From assembly GCF_014641855.1 (NCBI RefSeq), contig NZ_BMII01000021.1:1-64000 (forward strand): a DNA stretch of 64,000 nucleotides, given 5' to 3'. A model generated the notes under the pieces. It was not told the DNA's origin, made no database searches, and saw nothing but the letters and a program-made list of their open reading frames with translations. This document shows positions 39,801 through 48,217 of the stretch, piece after piece; the stretch's first letter is position 1, and the number at the start of each line of letters is the position of its first letter. The DNA is from Shewanella inventionis (lineage in GTDB: Bacteria > Pseudomonadota > Gammaproteobacteria > Enterobacterales > Shewanellaceae). The position numbers were made by a program, and so were the translations under genes.

Positions 39801-40337
39801 TTATCGCCTTTGTGATGTGAGCAATCCTAAATAATAATCATCAAACCAGGTGCCGTTAATGTAACTGTGCTGCCTTAATGTACCTTCAATAATAAAACCC
39901 ACATTCTTAAGGACGTTAAGTGAAGCGAGATTCTCACAGGCGCAAATACCTATGAATTTATGCATATTAAATTGCAAAGCTCCCCAATCGACAATGGTTC
40001 GTAAACTGTCGGTTGCAAACCCCATACCTTGTTGATGAGGCAACATAAGGTAGCCCACTTCAGCACGCGGCCCGTTAACATCATCACATCTAAAACCTAT
40101 TATTCCGGCAATCTCCTGATTATCAATTCGTTCAACAACCAAAGATAACCATTCGCCAGAGTCAAAAAACCAAGGCGCTAAACGTTGGGTAAATTTTGCT
40201 TTAATATCGTTTTCAGCCTCAATTTTACGAATATATTGCTGAACTGCACTATCTAAGTGCAATTGCAAAAAAGAAGGCCAGTCATTTTGGGTTAGATTGC
40301 GCAGCATGACTTTTTCGCCATATAACCTTATTTGCAT
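39801..40337 (-). CDS. GNAT family N-acetyltransferase (RimJ/RimL-like)
   Basis: An acetyl-CoA-dependent acetyltransferase of 178 residues. The N-terminal strand is VMLRNLTQNDW, the acetyl-CoA loop region is MLPHQQGMGFATDSL (about 97-111), and a typical C terminus has ENLASLNVLKNVGFIIEGTLRQHSYINGTWFDDYYLGLL. This resembles RimJ/RimL-like enzymes that act on protein N termini or small molecules. The substrate is unknown. It is monocistronic. Confidence 0.85.
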   Translation of the reverse strand: MQIRLYGEKVMLRNLTQNDWPSFLQLHLDSAVQQYIRKIEAENDIKAKFTQRLAPWFFDSGEWLSLVVERIDNQEIAGIIGFRCDDVNGPRAEVGYLMLPHQQGMGFATDSLRTIVDWGALQFNMHKFIGICACENLASLNVLKNVGFIIEGTLRQHSYINGTWFDDYYLGLLTSQRR

Positions 40338-40373
40338 TATTCACCATAAAATTGATAAAAATTAAATCGTTTC

Positions 40374-40403
40374 AAAAAAATGGCAGCCTTGCTAGGCTGC
40401 CAT
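40374..40403 (-). terminator. Rho-independent terminator of the parvulin gene
   Basis: On the minus strand ATGGCAGCC-TAGCAA-GGCTGCCAT is followed by Ts, about 25 bases after the parvulin stop codon. Confidence 0.9.
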
Positions 40404-40426
40404 TTCGTCAGTTTACACATTAGGGG

Positions 40427-40705
40427 CTAGCCGCGGCTAGTCACCTCAAGTAAGTGATAGCCAAATTGAGTTTTAACAGGCCCCTGCACTACATTTAAAG
40501 GCGCACTAAACACAACTTCATCGAACTCTTTAACCATCATGCCTGGGCCAAATGAACCTAACTCACCACCTTGAGCACCTGAAGGGCATGAAGAGTTTGC
40601 TTTTGCCACATCAGCAAAATCAGCACCAGCTTCAATTTGTTGCTTTAATGTCTCACATTGTTCTTGAGTGCTAACGAGTAAATGTCTTGCTGTTGCTTGT
40701 ACCAT
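40427..40705 (-). CDS. ppiC: Parvulin-type peptidyl-prolyl isomerase (PpiC-like)
   Basis: A single-domain parvulin of 92 residues with no signal peptide. Family motifs are ATARHLLV, DFADVAKANSSCPSGAQGGELGSFGPGMMVKEFDEVVF and FGYHLLEV. It matches E. coli PpiC (93 residues), a cytosolic or peripheral isomerase. TAGGAGCC precedes the ATG. A terminator follows it, so it is not coupled to the GNAT gene. Confidence 0.94.
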   Translation of the reverse strand: MVQATARHLLVSTQEQCETLKQQIEAGADFADVAKANSSCPSGAQGGELGSFGPGMMVKEFDEVVFSAPLNVVQGPVKTQFGYHLLEVTSRG

Positions 40706-40795
40706 TTCATGGCTCCTAAAAATAATCTCAATTAAAAAATAACACTAACATAATGACACTAAGATGACACATCAAAGTTTAATATGTATAAATTA

Positions 40796-42625
40796 CTATT
40801 TTGCTGACTCTGTTTTTATCCAATCTGCAATTTTATTTTCCATAACTGCCATCGGTAACGACCCTGTTGTTAACAACTGAGCATGAAAGCCTTTTAAATC
40901 AAACTTATCACCTAGCGCTTTTTCAGCGTCTGCACGTAATCGTAAAATCGTTAACTGACCCACTTTATACGACAAGGCCTGGCCAGGAATTGCCATGTAA
41001 CGTTCAACTTCAGCAACAATATCAGATTCAGCCATTGGAGAATTGTCCTTCATATACTGAATAGCCTGTTCACGACTCCAACCCTTTGCATGTAACCCTG
41101 TATCAACCACCAAACGCATTGCACGCAACATTTCATCAGAGAGCTTACCAAAGTATTGATACGGATCGTTAAACACGCCCATCTCAATCCCTAAGTATTC
41201 AGCATATAACGCCCAACCTTCTTCAAAAGCAGTATAACCTTGAAAACGTTGAAACTGAGGCACATCTGTTAGCTCTTGCTTAATTGCAATCTGAAAATGA
41301 TGACCAGGAGCGGCCTCATGCAAAGAAAGCGTTGTCATTCCCCACTTAGGCTGCGCTTTTAAGTTATAGGTATTAATATAAAAAATACCTGGACGAGAAC
41401 CGTCAACGGCAGGAGACTCATAAGACGCTCCAGCAGCCGACTTCTCTCTAAATGCCTCTACTGGTTTAACGATATAATCAGCTTTAGGCATGACATCAAA
41501 ATACTGTGGCAATACGGCATTAATGGTATCTTTAATGGTCATATAACCATCAATCAAATCTTGTTTGTCAGTAAAGAAGTACTGTGGCTCAGACGATAAC
41601 GATGCAAAAAATGCAGTCAAATCGCCTTTAAAACCAACTTGTTCTCTTACTTTATCCATTTCAGATAAGATTCTGGCAACTTCAGTTAAACCAATTTGAT
41701 GAATTTCATCGACTGGCAATGTAGTTGTTGTGTGACTATTCGCTAAATGTTGATACCAATCTTTACCATTGGGTAAGCCCCACCACCCATCAGATGCACG
41801 AGCATTAGGTAAATAAACATCACTAACATATGTGCGCAGTTTACTTAGTGCAGGCAAAAGTTCTTTATCAATGACCGACTGGTATTGCTCTGTTAACTCA
41901 GCCTTCTCTTTATCGCTAAAAGTGTCAGGCATTAAATTAATTGGTGAATAAAATAAACTGTCTTGTGCGCTGCCAACTAATTGAGCATCTAGTTGTGGAA
42001 TAATTTTCTCAACCAACACTCTAGGCAAAACCACTTTGCTCGCGACCCCCTCGTCCATACGTTGCTGGGCTAATTCAGTCCATTTAATAAATCCACGCAA
42101 TCTAGAAAGCCAATTTTGATAATCTGTTACTGTTTTAAAAGGTTGCGCACTTTCACCCGTACCAAGCTGTACCATGGTAAATACGGTACTGTAAAACTGG
42201 TTGATAGGTAAAAAGCGTTCAGGATAAGTTTCACCAATAAGCTCCATGTTTCTATCATATACAAACATGTCATAACTTAGCTTAAGAGATGGAGGCAATT
42301 GGCTGATATCAATCGTCTTTGCCTGGTTAAAATAGCGACTATTTAATTGATGACGTTGGGTTAAATATTCTTCAGTTAATGAACCACCAAATTGATCGTT
42401 ATAATCATTAACACCGACAAAAGTTGCGTAAATTGGCTCAAGTTTTAATTGGTCGTTAAAAAAAGCATCAACCATAGCTAAATACTGCTCAGAAGCAGTT
42501 TGTTCAACAGCTTGAACAGCTGATGATGTAGCAGAGTTAACGGGTTCAGAAGGTTTAGCACTATCTGAACATCCCTGAGACGCTAATAAAAGTGACACCG
42601 ACAATGCCAATAAAGTTTTATTCAT
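40796..42625 (-). CDS. DUF885 family exported protein
   Basis: A predicted exported protein of 609 residues. The N terminus is a signal peptide with SQGC at about residues 16-19, a weak lipobox, so it may be a lipoprotein. DUF885 proteins are alpha-helical and carry a zinc-metallopeptidase-like HExxH-type segment; here LHEAAPGHHFQIAI (about residue 430) and FEEGWALYAEYLG (about 462) fit metal ligands His, His and Glu. Peptidase activity is inferred, not shown. A 13-bp inverted repeat lies about 37 bases upstream of the start. Confidence 0.85.
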   Translation of the reverse strand: MNKTLLALSVSLLLASQGCSDSAKPSEPVNSATSSAVQAVEQTASEQYLAMVDAFFNDQLKLEPIYATFVGVNDYNDQFGGSLTEEYLTQRHQLNSRYFNQAKTIDISQLPPSLKLSYDMFVYDRNMELIGETYPERFLPINQFYSTVFTMVQLGTGESAQPFKTVTDYQNWLSRLRGFIKWTELAQQRMDEGVASKVVLPRVLVEKIIPQLDAQLVGSAQDSLFYSPINLMPDTFSDKEKAELTEQYQSVIDKELLPALSKLRTYVSDVYLPNARASDGWWGLPNGKDWYQHLANSHTTTTLPVDEIHQIGLTEVARILSEMDKVREQVGFKGDLTAFFASLSSEPQYFFTDKQDLIDGYMTIKDTINAVLPQYFDVMPKADYIVKPVEAFREKSAAGASYESPAVDGSRPGIFYINTYNLKAQPKWGMTTLSLHEAAPGHHFQIAIKQELTDVPQFQRFQGYTAFEEGWALYAEYLGIEMGVFNDPYQYFGKLSDEMLRAMRLVVDTGLHAKGWSREQAIQYMKDNSPMAESDIVAEVERYMAIPGQALSYKVGQLTILRLRADAEKALGDKFDLKGFHAQLLTTGSLPMAVMENKIADWIKTESAK

Positions 42626-42661
42626 TGTTATTATTCCTTAACACACATCAAGACCAGTACG

Positions 42662-42695
42662 ATGAGTCGTCAGGGACATACCTGACGTTACTCAT
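42662..42695 (-). repeat. Long inverted repeat upstream of the DUF885 gene
   Basis: ATGAGT-CGTCAGG-GACATA-CCTGACG-TT-ACTCAT makes a 13-bp stem with a 2-base bulge and a 6-base loop, 37-70 bases before the DUF885 ATG. It may be an operator or a structured 5' leader. No T-run follows, so it is not a terminator. Confidence 0.7.
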
Positions 42696-42841
42696 TAGCA
42701 ATATAAGACAGAAGATACAACATACCGAAATACCAAAGTTATATTGTATCGATGCGAAGCCATTCTTGAAACTATACTTACTCAAATACACACAAATTAA
42801 CAATTTGCATAACCTTTTATAGTTAACAAATATGGAGTAAT

Positions 42842-42871
42842 AAAAAAGCCCCTAAAAAGGGGCTTTTTTTT
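42842..42871 (-). terminator. Rho-independent terminator of the TonB2-type operon
   Basis: AAAAAGCCCC-TTTTTA-GGGGCTTTTTT on the minus strand is a strong stem with a T-run, 14 bases after the TPR gene. Confidence 0.93.
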
Positions 42872-42884
42872 ACAAACTTAATTG

Positions 42885-44132
42885 TTAAAGCGTTACGTTG
42901 TGAATACGCGCTTTTTCTTTGATATAAGAAATATAGCTTCTTGCACTACGCTCAGTCTTCTTATCATTGGCAGCAAGCACTGCACGGTTATAAGCTGACT
43001 TGTACTTTTTAAGACTTAAGTATGCTAAGGCTAACTCAAATTGAGCTTCACCAGGGTTATCAATACCCGCATCAAGTGCTTTTTTAAGCACAGGGATTGC
43101 ATCGTTGTATTTTTGATCTAAAGCTAAGAGACGACCTTGCTTTAAATATAAATCACCCTTGCCGCTAATAGCCGCTGCTTTACCATAATAGTAAGCTGCT
43201 TCTTTTAGCTCTTTAGCATTATGATAAAAACCAGCTAGAGTGCTAAGACTCTTCTCGTTTTCAGCAATCAAACCTGACTTCATGTGCTTTTCAAAAATAG
43301 TAGCAGCTTTGTAAGGCGAACCTTTTTGCGCTAATAATTGAGATAAACGAGTAATGTTACCGTCTGTCTCTAAAAAGCCATTTTTATAAGCCAAATCATA
43401 TGTTGCTAATGATTTATCATAATCTTCAGTCATTAAGTAAAACTGAGCTAACTGAACCCACAGACGCTTATCGTCTTGGAACAAAGGCACCATAATTTCT
43501 AATACTTTTACGGCATCTCTGTACTTTTTCTGGTTAAAGTAAGCAGTTAACTTCATCTGATACAAACCTTTGTCAGGTGCATCAGCTAAAGATAAACCTT
43601 TATCAGCTACTTGAAGTACTTTATCCCATTCTTTTAGTTCAGTATGTGCAATACCAATACGACGATACATTTGTGCATCAGCCTTACAGGTAAAGTCCAT
43701 CCATTTGTAATAGTATGGAATCGCTTCTTTAAATTTTTTCTCTTGTAGTAATAAATCAGCATACAAACGCATTGTTGCAGCATGATCAGTACCACCAAGA
43801 ATGTCAGCGTTTACAGCAGTCTTTAAATATTTGATTGCTGTACCCATCTGACCTTTTTCAGCATAAAAGTTACCTAACATACGATCGACATAAGCTTTGT
43901 CGAAATCGTTTTTGGCATTAGCTTCAAGCAGTATCGAAATGGCTTGGTCTAAGTTACCCTCGGTATATGCTTCAAAAGATTTTTGAACTTTCTTTGCTGC
44001 ACTTTCACCTACAGCGCGAGATTGACGCTTGTCAATTTCACACTTTTCAGCTGCAAATGCAGCACCAGACAACATTGCACTTGTACAGACAGAAAGTAAT
44101 AACGCAGTAGCGATACTAGTAACTTTACGCAT
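42885..44132 (-). CDS. TPR-repeat protein of the TonB2-type system
   Basis: An exported protein of 415 residues with a signal peptide (cleavage about residue 27, AFAA). The mature part is almost entirely tetratricopeptide-like helices (repeats such as AISILLEANAKNDFDKAYVDRMLGNFYAEKG and AIPYYYKWMDFTCKADAQMYRRIGIAHTELKEWDK). It overlaps the tonB stop codon by one base (TAATG). In Vibrio and Shewanella a TPR gene follows tonB2 in the same operon; its role is presumed to be a periplasmic scaffold, but this is not established. Confidence 0.88.
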   Translation of the reverse strand: MRKVTSIATALLLSVCTSAMLSGAAFAAEKCEIDKRQSRAVGESAAKKVQKSFEAYTEGNLDQAISILLEANAKNDFDKAYVDRMLGNFYAEKGQMGTAIKYLKTAVNADILGGTDHAATMRLYADLLLQEKKFKEAIPYYYKWMDFTCKADAQMYRRIGIAHTELKEWDKVLQVADKGLSLADAPDKGLYQMKLTAYFNQKKYRDAVKVLEIMVPLFQDDKRLWVQLAQFYLMTEDYDKSLATYDLAYKNGFLETDGNITRLSQLLAQKGSPYKAATIFEKHMKSGLIAENEKSLSTLAGFYHNAKELKEAAYYYGKAAAISGKGDLYLKQGRLLALDQKYNDAIPVLKKALDAGIDNPGEAQFELALAYLSLKKYKSAYNRAVLAANDKKTERSARSYISYIKEKARIHNVTL

Positions 44133-44761
44133 TATCTACCTCCCTTCTCTAAAGTAAAATCAAGTTGTACGGTCATACCAGGTTGTTTTAATGGCTTACC
44201 ATCAACAATCTTTGGCTTATATTTCCACTTTTTCAATGCGCGAATTGCTTCACGATCGAATAAACGCTTAGGTTCAGCTTTGATAACAGATACATCATCA
44301 ACACCACCTAGTTCGTTAATAGTAAAGCTAAGTTGTACCCAACCTTCTTTACCGTCACGAGCTGCAGCAATTGGATACTGAGGCTCAATACGAACGATAG
44401 GAGTAGCGTCACCATCACGGGTCATCATATTGCCCAGCTTAAACCCAGTACTTGGTCCACCGGCTTCAATACCACCCATATTAAACGCCAAATTGGTGTC
44501 AATATTAGATGATGAATCAGGCGGAGTAGTATCCGGCTTCGGTGGCTGCTCCGGTGGTGGAGGTGGCTTAGGTGTAACCCTTGGTTTTTTCTGTGCCTTC
44601 GAATCCTGTTTATCCATCGTAATTTCAATAACAGGGGTTTCCGTTGATTCGTCGTTGCGCTGTGCGCCACCACCTACAAGGAAAGCCATGAAAGCAAACA
44701 GCCCAAAAGTCACTGCAGCACCAATGATTATTGATACGAGTGCTCTTAGCATATTACTCAT
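44132..44761 (-). CDS. tonB2: TonB2-type energy-transducing protein
   Basis: An inner-membrane anchored periplasm-spanning protein of about 209 residues from the ATG at 44761; the annotated frame extends 24 codons further into exbD without support. One N-terminal helix (LVSIIIGAAVTFGLFAFMAFL) is followed by a Pro/Lys-rich linker (about 55-85, TPKPPPPPEQPPKP) and a C-terminal TonB domain (about 125-209, PIVRIEPQYPIAAARDGKEG...VQLDFTL). It couples the proton-motive force from ExbB/ExbD to outer-membrane receptors. The start lies inside the exbD stop region, and the 3' end overlaps the TPR gene. Confidence 0.92.
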   Translation of the reverse strand: MSNMLRALVSIIIGAAVTFGLFAFMAFLVGGGAQRNDESTETPVIEITMDKQDSKAQKKPRVTPKPPPPPEQPPKPDTTPPDSSSNIDTNLAFNMGGIEAGGPSTGFKLGNMMTRDGDATPIVRIEPQYPIAAARDGKEGWVQLSFTINELGGVDDVSVIKAEPKRLFDREAIRALKKWKYKPKIVDGKPLKQPGMTVQLDFTLEKGGR

Positions 44762-45158
44762 TCCCCGCTGATACTGAAATTTTGTCAATACCCGCAGCTT
44801 TAACATTATCAAGCACTTTAACAACCAAACCATGTTGGGTGTCTTTATCTGCTTGGATCAGTACTGCTGCTTCTGGTGCTTCTGCTAGCATACGTTCTAC
44901 GTTAGCAGTTACACGTTCGATATCAACCTGACGGTTTTCCATCATAATGACGCCAGTTTTGCTGATGCCAATAAAGATGTTTGCCGAAGGTTTAGACGTA
45001 GCCTGTGACGCTTTAGGCTTGTTGTAGTCTAAGCCAGATGGCTTAACAAACGATGTTGTTACAATAAAGAAGATCAGCATGATAAACACGATGTCTAGCA
45101 TCGGGGTCATATCAATTTGAGCTTCCTCTTCCATATTGGAATGCTTCTTACGTGCCAT
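44754..45158 (-). CDS. exbD2: ExbD2-type biopolymer transport protein
   Basis: An inner-membrane protein of 134 residues from the ATG at 45158 (MARKKHSNMEEEAQIDMTPMLD); a TTG six bases upstream is less likely. One membrane helix (LDIVFIMLIFFIVTTSF) includes the conserved Asp of DMTPMLDIVF. The periplasmic domain follows. It forms the proton channel with ExbB for TonB. It is 13 bases after exbB2 and overlaps tonB2 by 8 bases. Confidence 0.94.
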   Translation of the reverse strand: MARKKHSNMEEEAQIDMTPMLDIVFIMLIFFIVTTSFVKPSGLDYNKPKASQATSKPSANIFIGISKTGVIMMENRQVDIERVTANVERMLAEAPEAAVLIQADKDTQHGLVVKVLDNVKAAGIDKISVSAGNE

Positions 45159-45171
45159 GTTCAATCTCTCT

Positions 45172-45699
45172 CTAGTGGTGAGGCATGCTGTCTTTTAGCT
45201 TTTCTAAACTGATTCTCATTTTTGAGTCTAAACGGGTGCTAAAGAAAACACCTGATAGAGCTGCAACCATTCCTGCCATTGTTGGCATTGTGGCCATAGA
45301 GATACCAGCGGCCATTAAACGAGCATTACTCGTCCCCTGAACTGCCATCACATCGAATACTGAAATCATACCTGTTACGGTACCTAATAGACCGATCATT
45401 GGACAAATAGCAACTAAGGTCTTAATTAACAGCATACGTGCATTCAAATCTTGCTTCGCTTGGGACACCCAAGCTTCACGGATACGGTGAGCATGCCAAG
45501 AAGTTGTTTCTTCTCTTGCTTCCCATGAGGCAATTACTGCTTGATGTTGTTTAGGTGATATCCAATTTAGATACCAATAACGCTCAAGCATTAACACCCA
45601 CATAAGAAATAGCACTGCTGCAACCAACCAGAGGACATCGCCTCCGGAGGCCATGAAGCCCCTGACGGAATCCCATATGTCCATCAGGATTAGCATCAT
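45172..45699 (-). CDS. exbB2: ExbB2-type MotA/TolQ/ExbB proton channel protein
   Basis: A polytopic inner-membrane protein of 175 residues. One helix lies near the N terminus (GGDVLWLVAAVLFLMWVLMLERYWYL), and two later helices carry the conserved LLGTVTGMISVFDVMA and MATMPTMAGMVAALSGVFF. The N-terminal part is shorter than in ExbB1, as usual for ExbB2. It overlaps the ttpC stop codon by one base. Confidence 0.94.
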   Translation of the reverse strand: MMLILMDIWDSVRGFMASGGDVLWLVAAVLFLMWVLMLERYWYLNWISPKQHQAVIASWEAREETTSWHAHRIREAWVSQAKQDLNARMLLIKTLVAICPMIGLLGTVTGMISVFDVMAVQGTSNARLMAAGISMATMPTMAGMVAALSGVFFSTRLDSKMRISLEKLKDSMPHH

Positions 45700-47054
45700 T
45701 AGTCAGCCCTCTTCTCAGCATGTTCTGCAATAATACCAGCACTTTGCTCTTCAAGAACTTGAACGATAGACTTGCTACGAGCAACTACCACAGCGTGTAA
45801 TAACATTAATGGTAATGCTGCAATCAAACCTTGAACAGTTGTGATAAGCGCCATAGAGATACCGCCAGCCATCAATTTAGGGTCACCAGTACCGAATAAT
45901 TGAATTGATTGGAAGGTTGCGATCATACCAGTAACAGTACCTAATAGACCCATCATTGGTGCGATTGCTGCGATAACTTTGATAATAGAAATCCGAGCTT
46001 CTAGTGCTGGTGTTTCTTTTAAAATCGCTTCGTCAAGTTTTAGCTCTAAAGTTTCAACGTCTACATCTTTGTTAGACTGATACACTTTTAGGATACGACC
46101 AAGAGCGTTGTTACCTGGGTTATCGATATTTTTACGTTGGCTATTCACTTTACCGCCAATAACAGTAAGAGTGATTAAACGCTCAACTGCAATTAAAGCA
46201 CCTAGTGCTAATAGAGCCAAAATAATATAACCAATTGTACCACCTGCTTCTAAACGATCTTCAAGACTTGCTTTGTTAGTGAAGATGTTTAATAACACGC
46301 CACGAGCTGGGTCGATGTAGAAAGGAGCAGTACCTGATGTGGTATTTTCCCAAGACGCTACAGCGCTCACTTGGTAACCTTCAGGTTGTTGTGATAATTG
46401 CTGAATCAAACGCAACTCTGGTTTGTAAACAACATACTTACCTTCAGCAGTTAAGTTGAATGGACCAACACGGTGAATAGCGGTATTAACCACGTTACCG
46501 TCGATAGCAGTAACAGCACCATCAAACTTAACAACTTTACCAGACTCTACCATTTCAAATAATTGAGCTTCCCAGAATTGCTCTAGTTCTTCAATTTTTG
46601 GTAATGATTTACGAGCACCTAGATCAGCGATAAATGCATCACGTCCAGGGAATTGAGCGCTGATGTTTGAAGATGCTAACTTACCAGCGAAATCGCCAGC
46701 TTCACCTTTAACAACACCAAACATTTCACCCAAGTCACCTTGAGCAGTTTTTAAGTCTTCTTCTAACTGAGCAATTTTACGCTCGTTGTCTAAGAAAGCT
46801 TGGTTTAAATCTTTACCGCGTTGTTTTTCTGCTGCTAAAGCATCTTTTTCACGTTTCAGTAAAGCAGCTTTATCTCCACGTTCAGCTTGGAATTCTCTTT
46901 CACGCTTAGCGTTGGTTTTGCCTTCGTTAGCACGGTCAACTTTAACTTGCTGTAACAGTTGATCGATAGTTTTAGGTGCGTCTGCAGCTGAAACCATACC
47001 GGCTGTTAAAGAGAAAGTTGCAGCTACTAGAGCTGATGTAATTAACTTCTTCAT
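45699..47054 (-). CDS. ttpC: TtpC-type MotA/TolQ/ExbB family protein
   Basis: An accessory protein of 451 residues for the TonB2-type system. A signal peptide (cleavage about residue 23) is followed by a periplasmic coiled-coil half (REREFQAERGDKAALLKREKDALAAEKQRG and IAQLEEDLKTAQGDLGEM). The C-terminal ExbB-like domain has helices GGTIGYIILALLALGALIAVERLITL, PMMGLLGTVTGMIATF and ALITTVQGLIAALPLML. In Vibrio TtpC is required for TonB2 function. It overlaps the preceding gene and exbB2 by one base each. Confidence 0.9.
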   Translation of the reverse strand: MKKLITSALVAATFSLTAGMVSAADAPKTIDQLLQQVKVDRANEGKTNAKREREFQAERGDKAALLKREKDALAAEKQRGKDLNQAFLDNERKIAQLEEDLKTAQGDLGEMFGVVKGEAGDFAGKLASSNISAQFPGRDAFIADLGARKSLPKIEELEQFWEAQLFEMVESGKVVKFDGAVTAIDGNVVNTAIHRVGPFNLTAEGKYVVYKPELRLIQQLSQQPEGYQVSAVASWENTTSGTAPFYIDPARGVLLNIFTNKASLEDRLEAGGTIGYIILALLALGALIAVERLITLTVIGGKVNSQRKNIDNPGNNALGRILKVYQSNKDVDVETLELKLDEAILKETPALEARISIIKVIAAIAPMMGLLGTVTGMIATFQSIQLFGTGDPKLMAGGISMALITTVQGLIAALPLMLLHAVVVARSKSIVQVLEEQSAGIIAEHAEKRAD

Positions 47055-47836
47055 TATTGTGCAGTCTCCGCAGCAGGAATTGGTAATCCGAATAGATCAA
47101 GGGCGCCTTGCTTACGAGCAATGCGAATACCTTTAGTGATGTCACGTAAGTAGCTGTCTTCTAACTTGTTCCAAGTTTTAGCGTCAGCGTCATACATCCA
47201 TGCTATTTTTTGATCTAAGCTTTGTGCGTAAAGAGCAACACGACCTAAGTTAAAGAAGTCAACTAACACTTCTTTACCGTCTAAGTTTAATTTACCAGTG
47301 TGCACTGCAACGAAGTTACCGTATTCACGCTCGATGCTGTAAGCATCAAGGATCAAACGGTATTTTTCAGCTAGAGTTACCTCAGCTGTGTTTAGAATGT
47401 TTTTTAGGTTTTCAACACGTTCTTTACGAACTTCGGTGTTGAATGGAAGATCTAAATTAACGAATTGATCTAAAGCTTCAACCATTTTAAACATCAATGG
47501 CACTACACCTTGACGTAATTTATCAACGCCATTGATGTCAGTTTGAATAGCATCAAGTGTTTTTTGTTGATCAGCTACCAAGCCTGCAACGTAGTCATTA
47601 TAAGATTTTAATGACTCACGCTCATCAGCAACGCTGCCATACTCAAAAAGCATGTCTTGTGCTTGGTCAAAATATTTGTCGACTTTCTGTTGTGACGCTG
47701 CTGAAGCAGCGTGAAGGCTGCTATCCGCTTTTTGAACGTCAGCTAGAGGACCTGCAACTACGAAGTTGCTACCCGCTAAAGCCAGTGCGCCAACAAGTGC
47801 AGTAGCGATTTTTGTTCTATTGCTTACCTTGGACAT
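47054..47836 (-). CDS. DUF3450 domain-containing periplasmic protein
   Basis: A protein of 260 residues from the ATG at 47836 (MSKVSNRTKIATALVGALALAGS); a TTG three codons upstream is unlikely. A signal peptide (cleavage about residue 28) precedes a long coiled coil (about 30-120) and the DUF3450 domain. This family regularly opens TonB2-type operons in Shewanella and Vibrio. Its role is unknown; the coiled coil and neighbours suggest a periplasmic partner of TtpC. It is the first gene of the six-gene operon. Confidence 0.9.
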   Translation of the reverse strand: MSKVSNRTKIATALVGALALAGSNFVVAGPLADVQKADSSLHAASAASQQKVDKYFDQAQDMLFEYGSVADERESLKSYNDYVAGLVADQQKTLDAIQTDINGVDKLRQGVVPLMFKMVEALDQFVNLDLPFNTEVRKERVENLKNILNTAEVTLAEKYRLILDAYSIEREYGNFVAVHTGKLNLDGKEVLVDFFNLGRVALYAQSLDQKIAWMYDADAKTWNKLEDSYLRDITKGIRIARKQGALDLFGLPIPAAETAQ

Positions 47837-48217
47837 AGTTCCCAACCAATTTGAAGTGAATTAAAAAGTTCTACTTACACACAAATAACGATGATACAAA
47901 CTTGTTATCAATGTTAATTATGCTAAGTGTGTCTTTTTCTTGTGATTGTTAGTTTTCTTCCCTTTTCTACGCCAGTAAAGGCGTAGACCCGTTCGCATCA
48001 TTTCACAAAATGTTGACCTGTGTCAACATTTGCAAAGCTTAAAAACTAGTGGAAAGAGCAGTTATAACAAGCAATGTAAACGAAAGGTGAATTAATGAAC
48101 ATCTTCGACATAAATCGGTAGTAATTTAGTGCTATGGGTAAAACTTTACTTTTTTAAAATCATGATCTTAATCAAATTATTATAGGAAACCTTTCATGAA
48201 TTTATTTGAAAAACTGT
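47837..48217. promoter_or_regulatory. Promoter region of the TonB2-type operon, with two inverted repeats
   Basis: This 381-base region lies between the DUF3450 start and the methyltransferase stop codon. It contains the perfect repeat AAATGTTGAC-CTGT-GTCAACATTT (48008-48031) and a second hairpin CTACGCC-AGTAAA-GGCGTAG (47967-47986), neither followed by a T-run. Both would lie upstream of the DUF3450 gene and may be operators. A 30-codon frame with a ribosome site starts at 48196 on the plus strand. I see no convincing Fur box. Confidence 0.5.

Noticed and set aside
47890..47930. Possible Fur box before the TonB2-type operon (TTGTTATCAATGTTAATTAT)
   Set aside because: It matches the 19-base Fur palindrome in too few positions to be called.
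47967..47986. Hairpin CTACGCC-AGTAAA-GGCGTAG considered as a terminator
   Set aside because: No T-run on either side and no gene ends near it; kept only as an inverted repeat in the promoter region.
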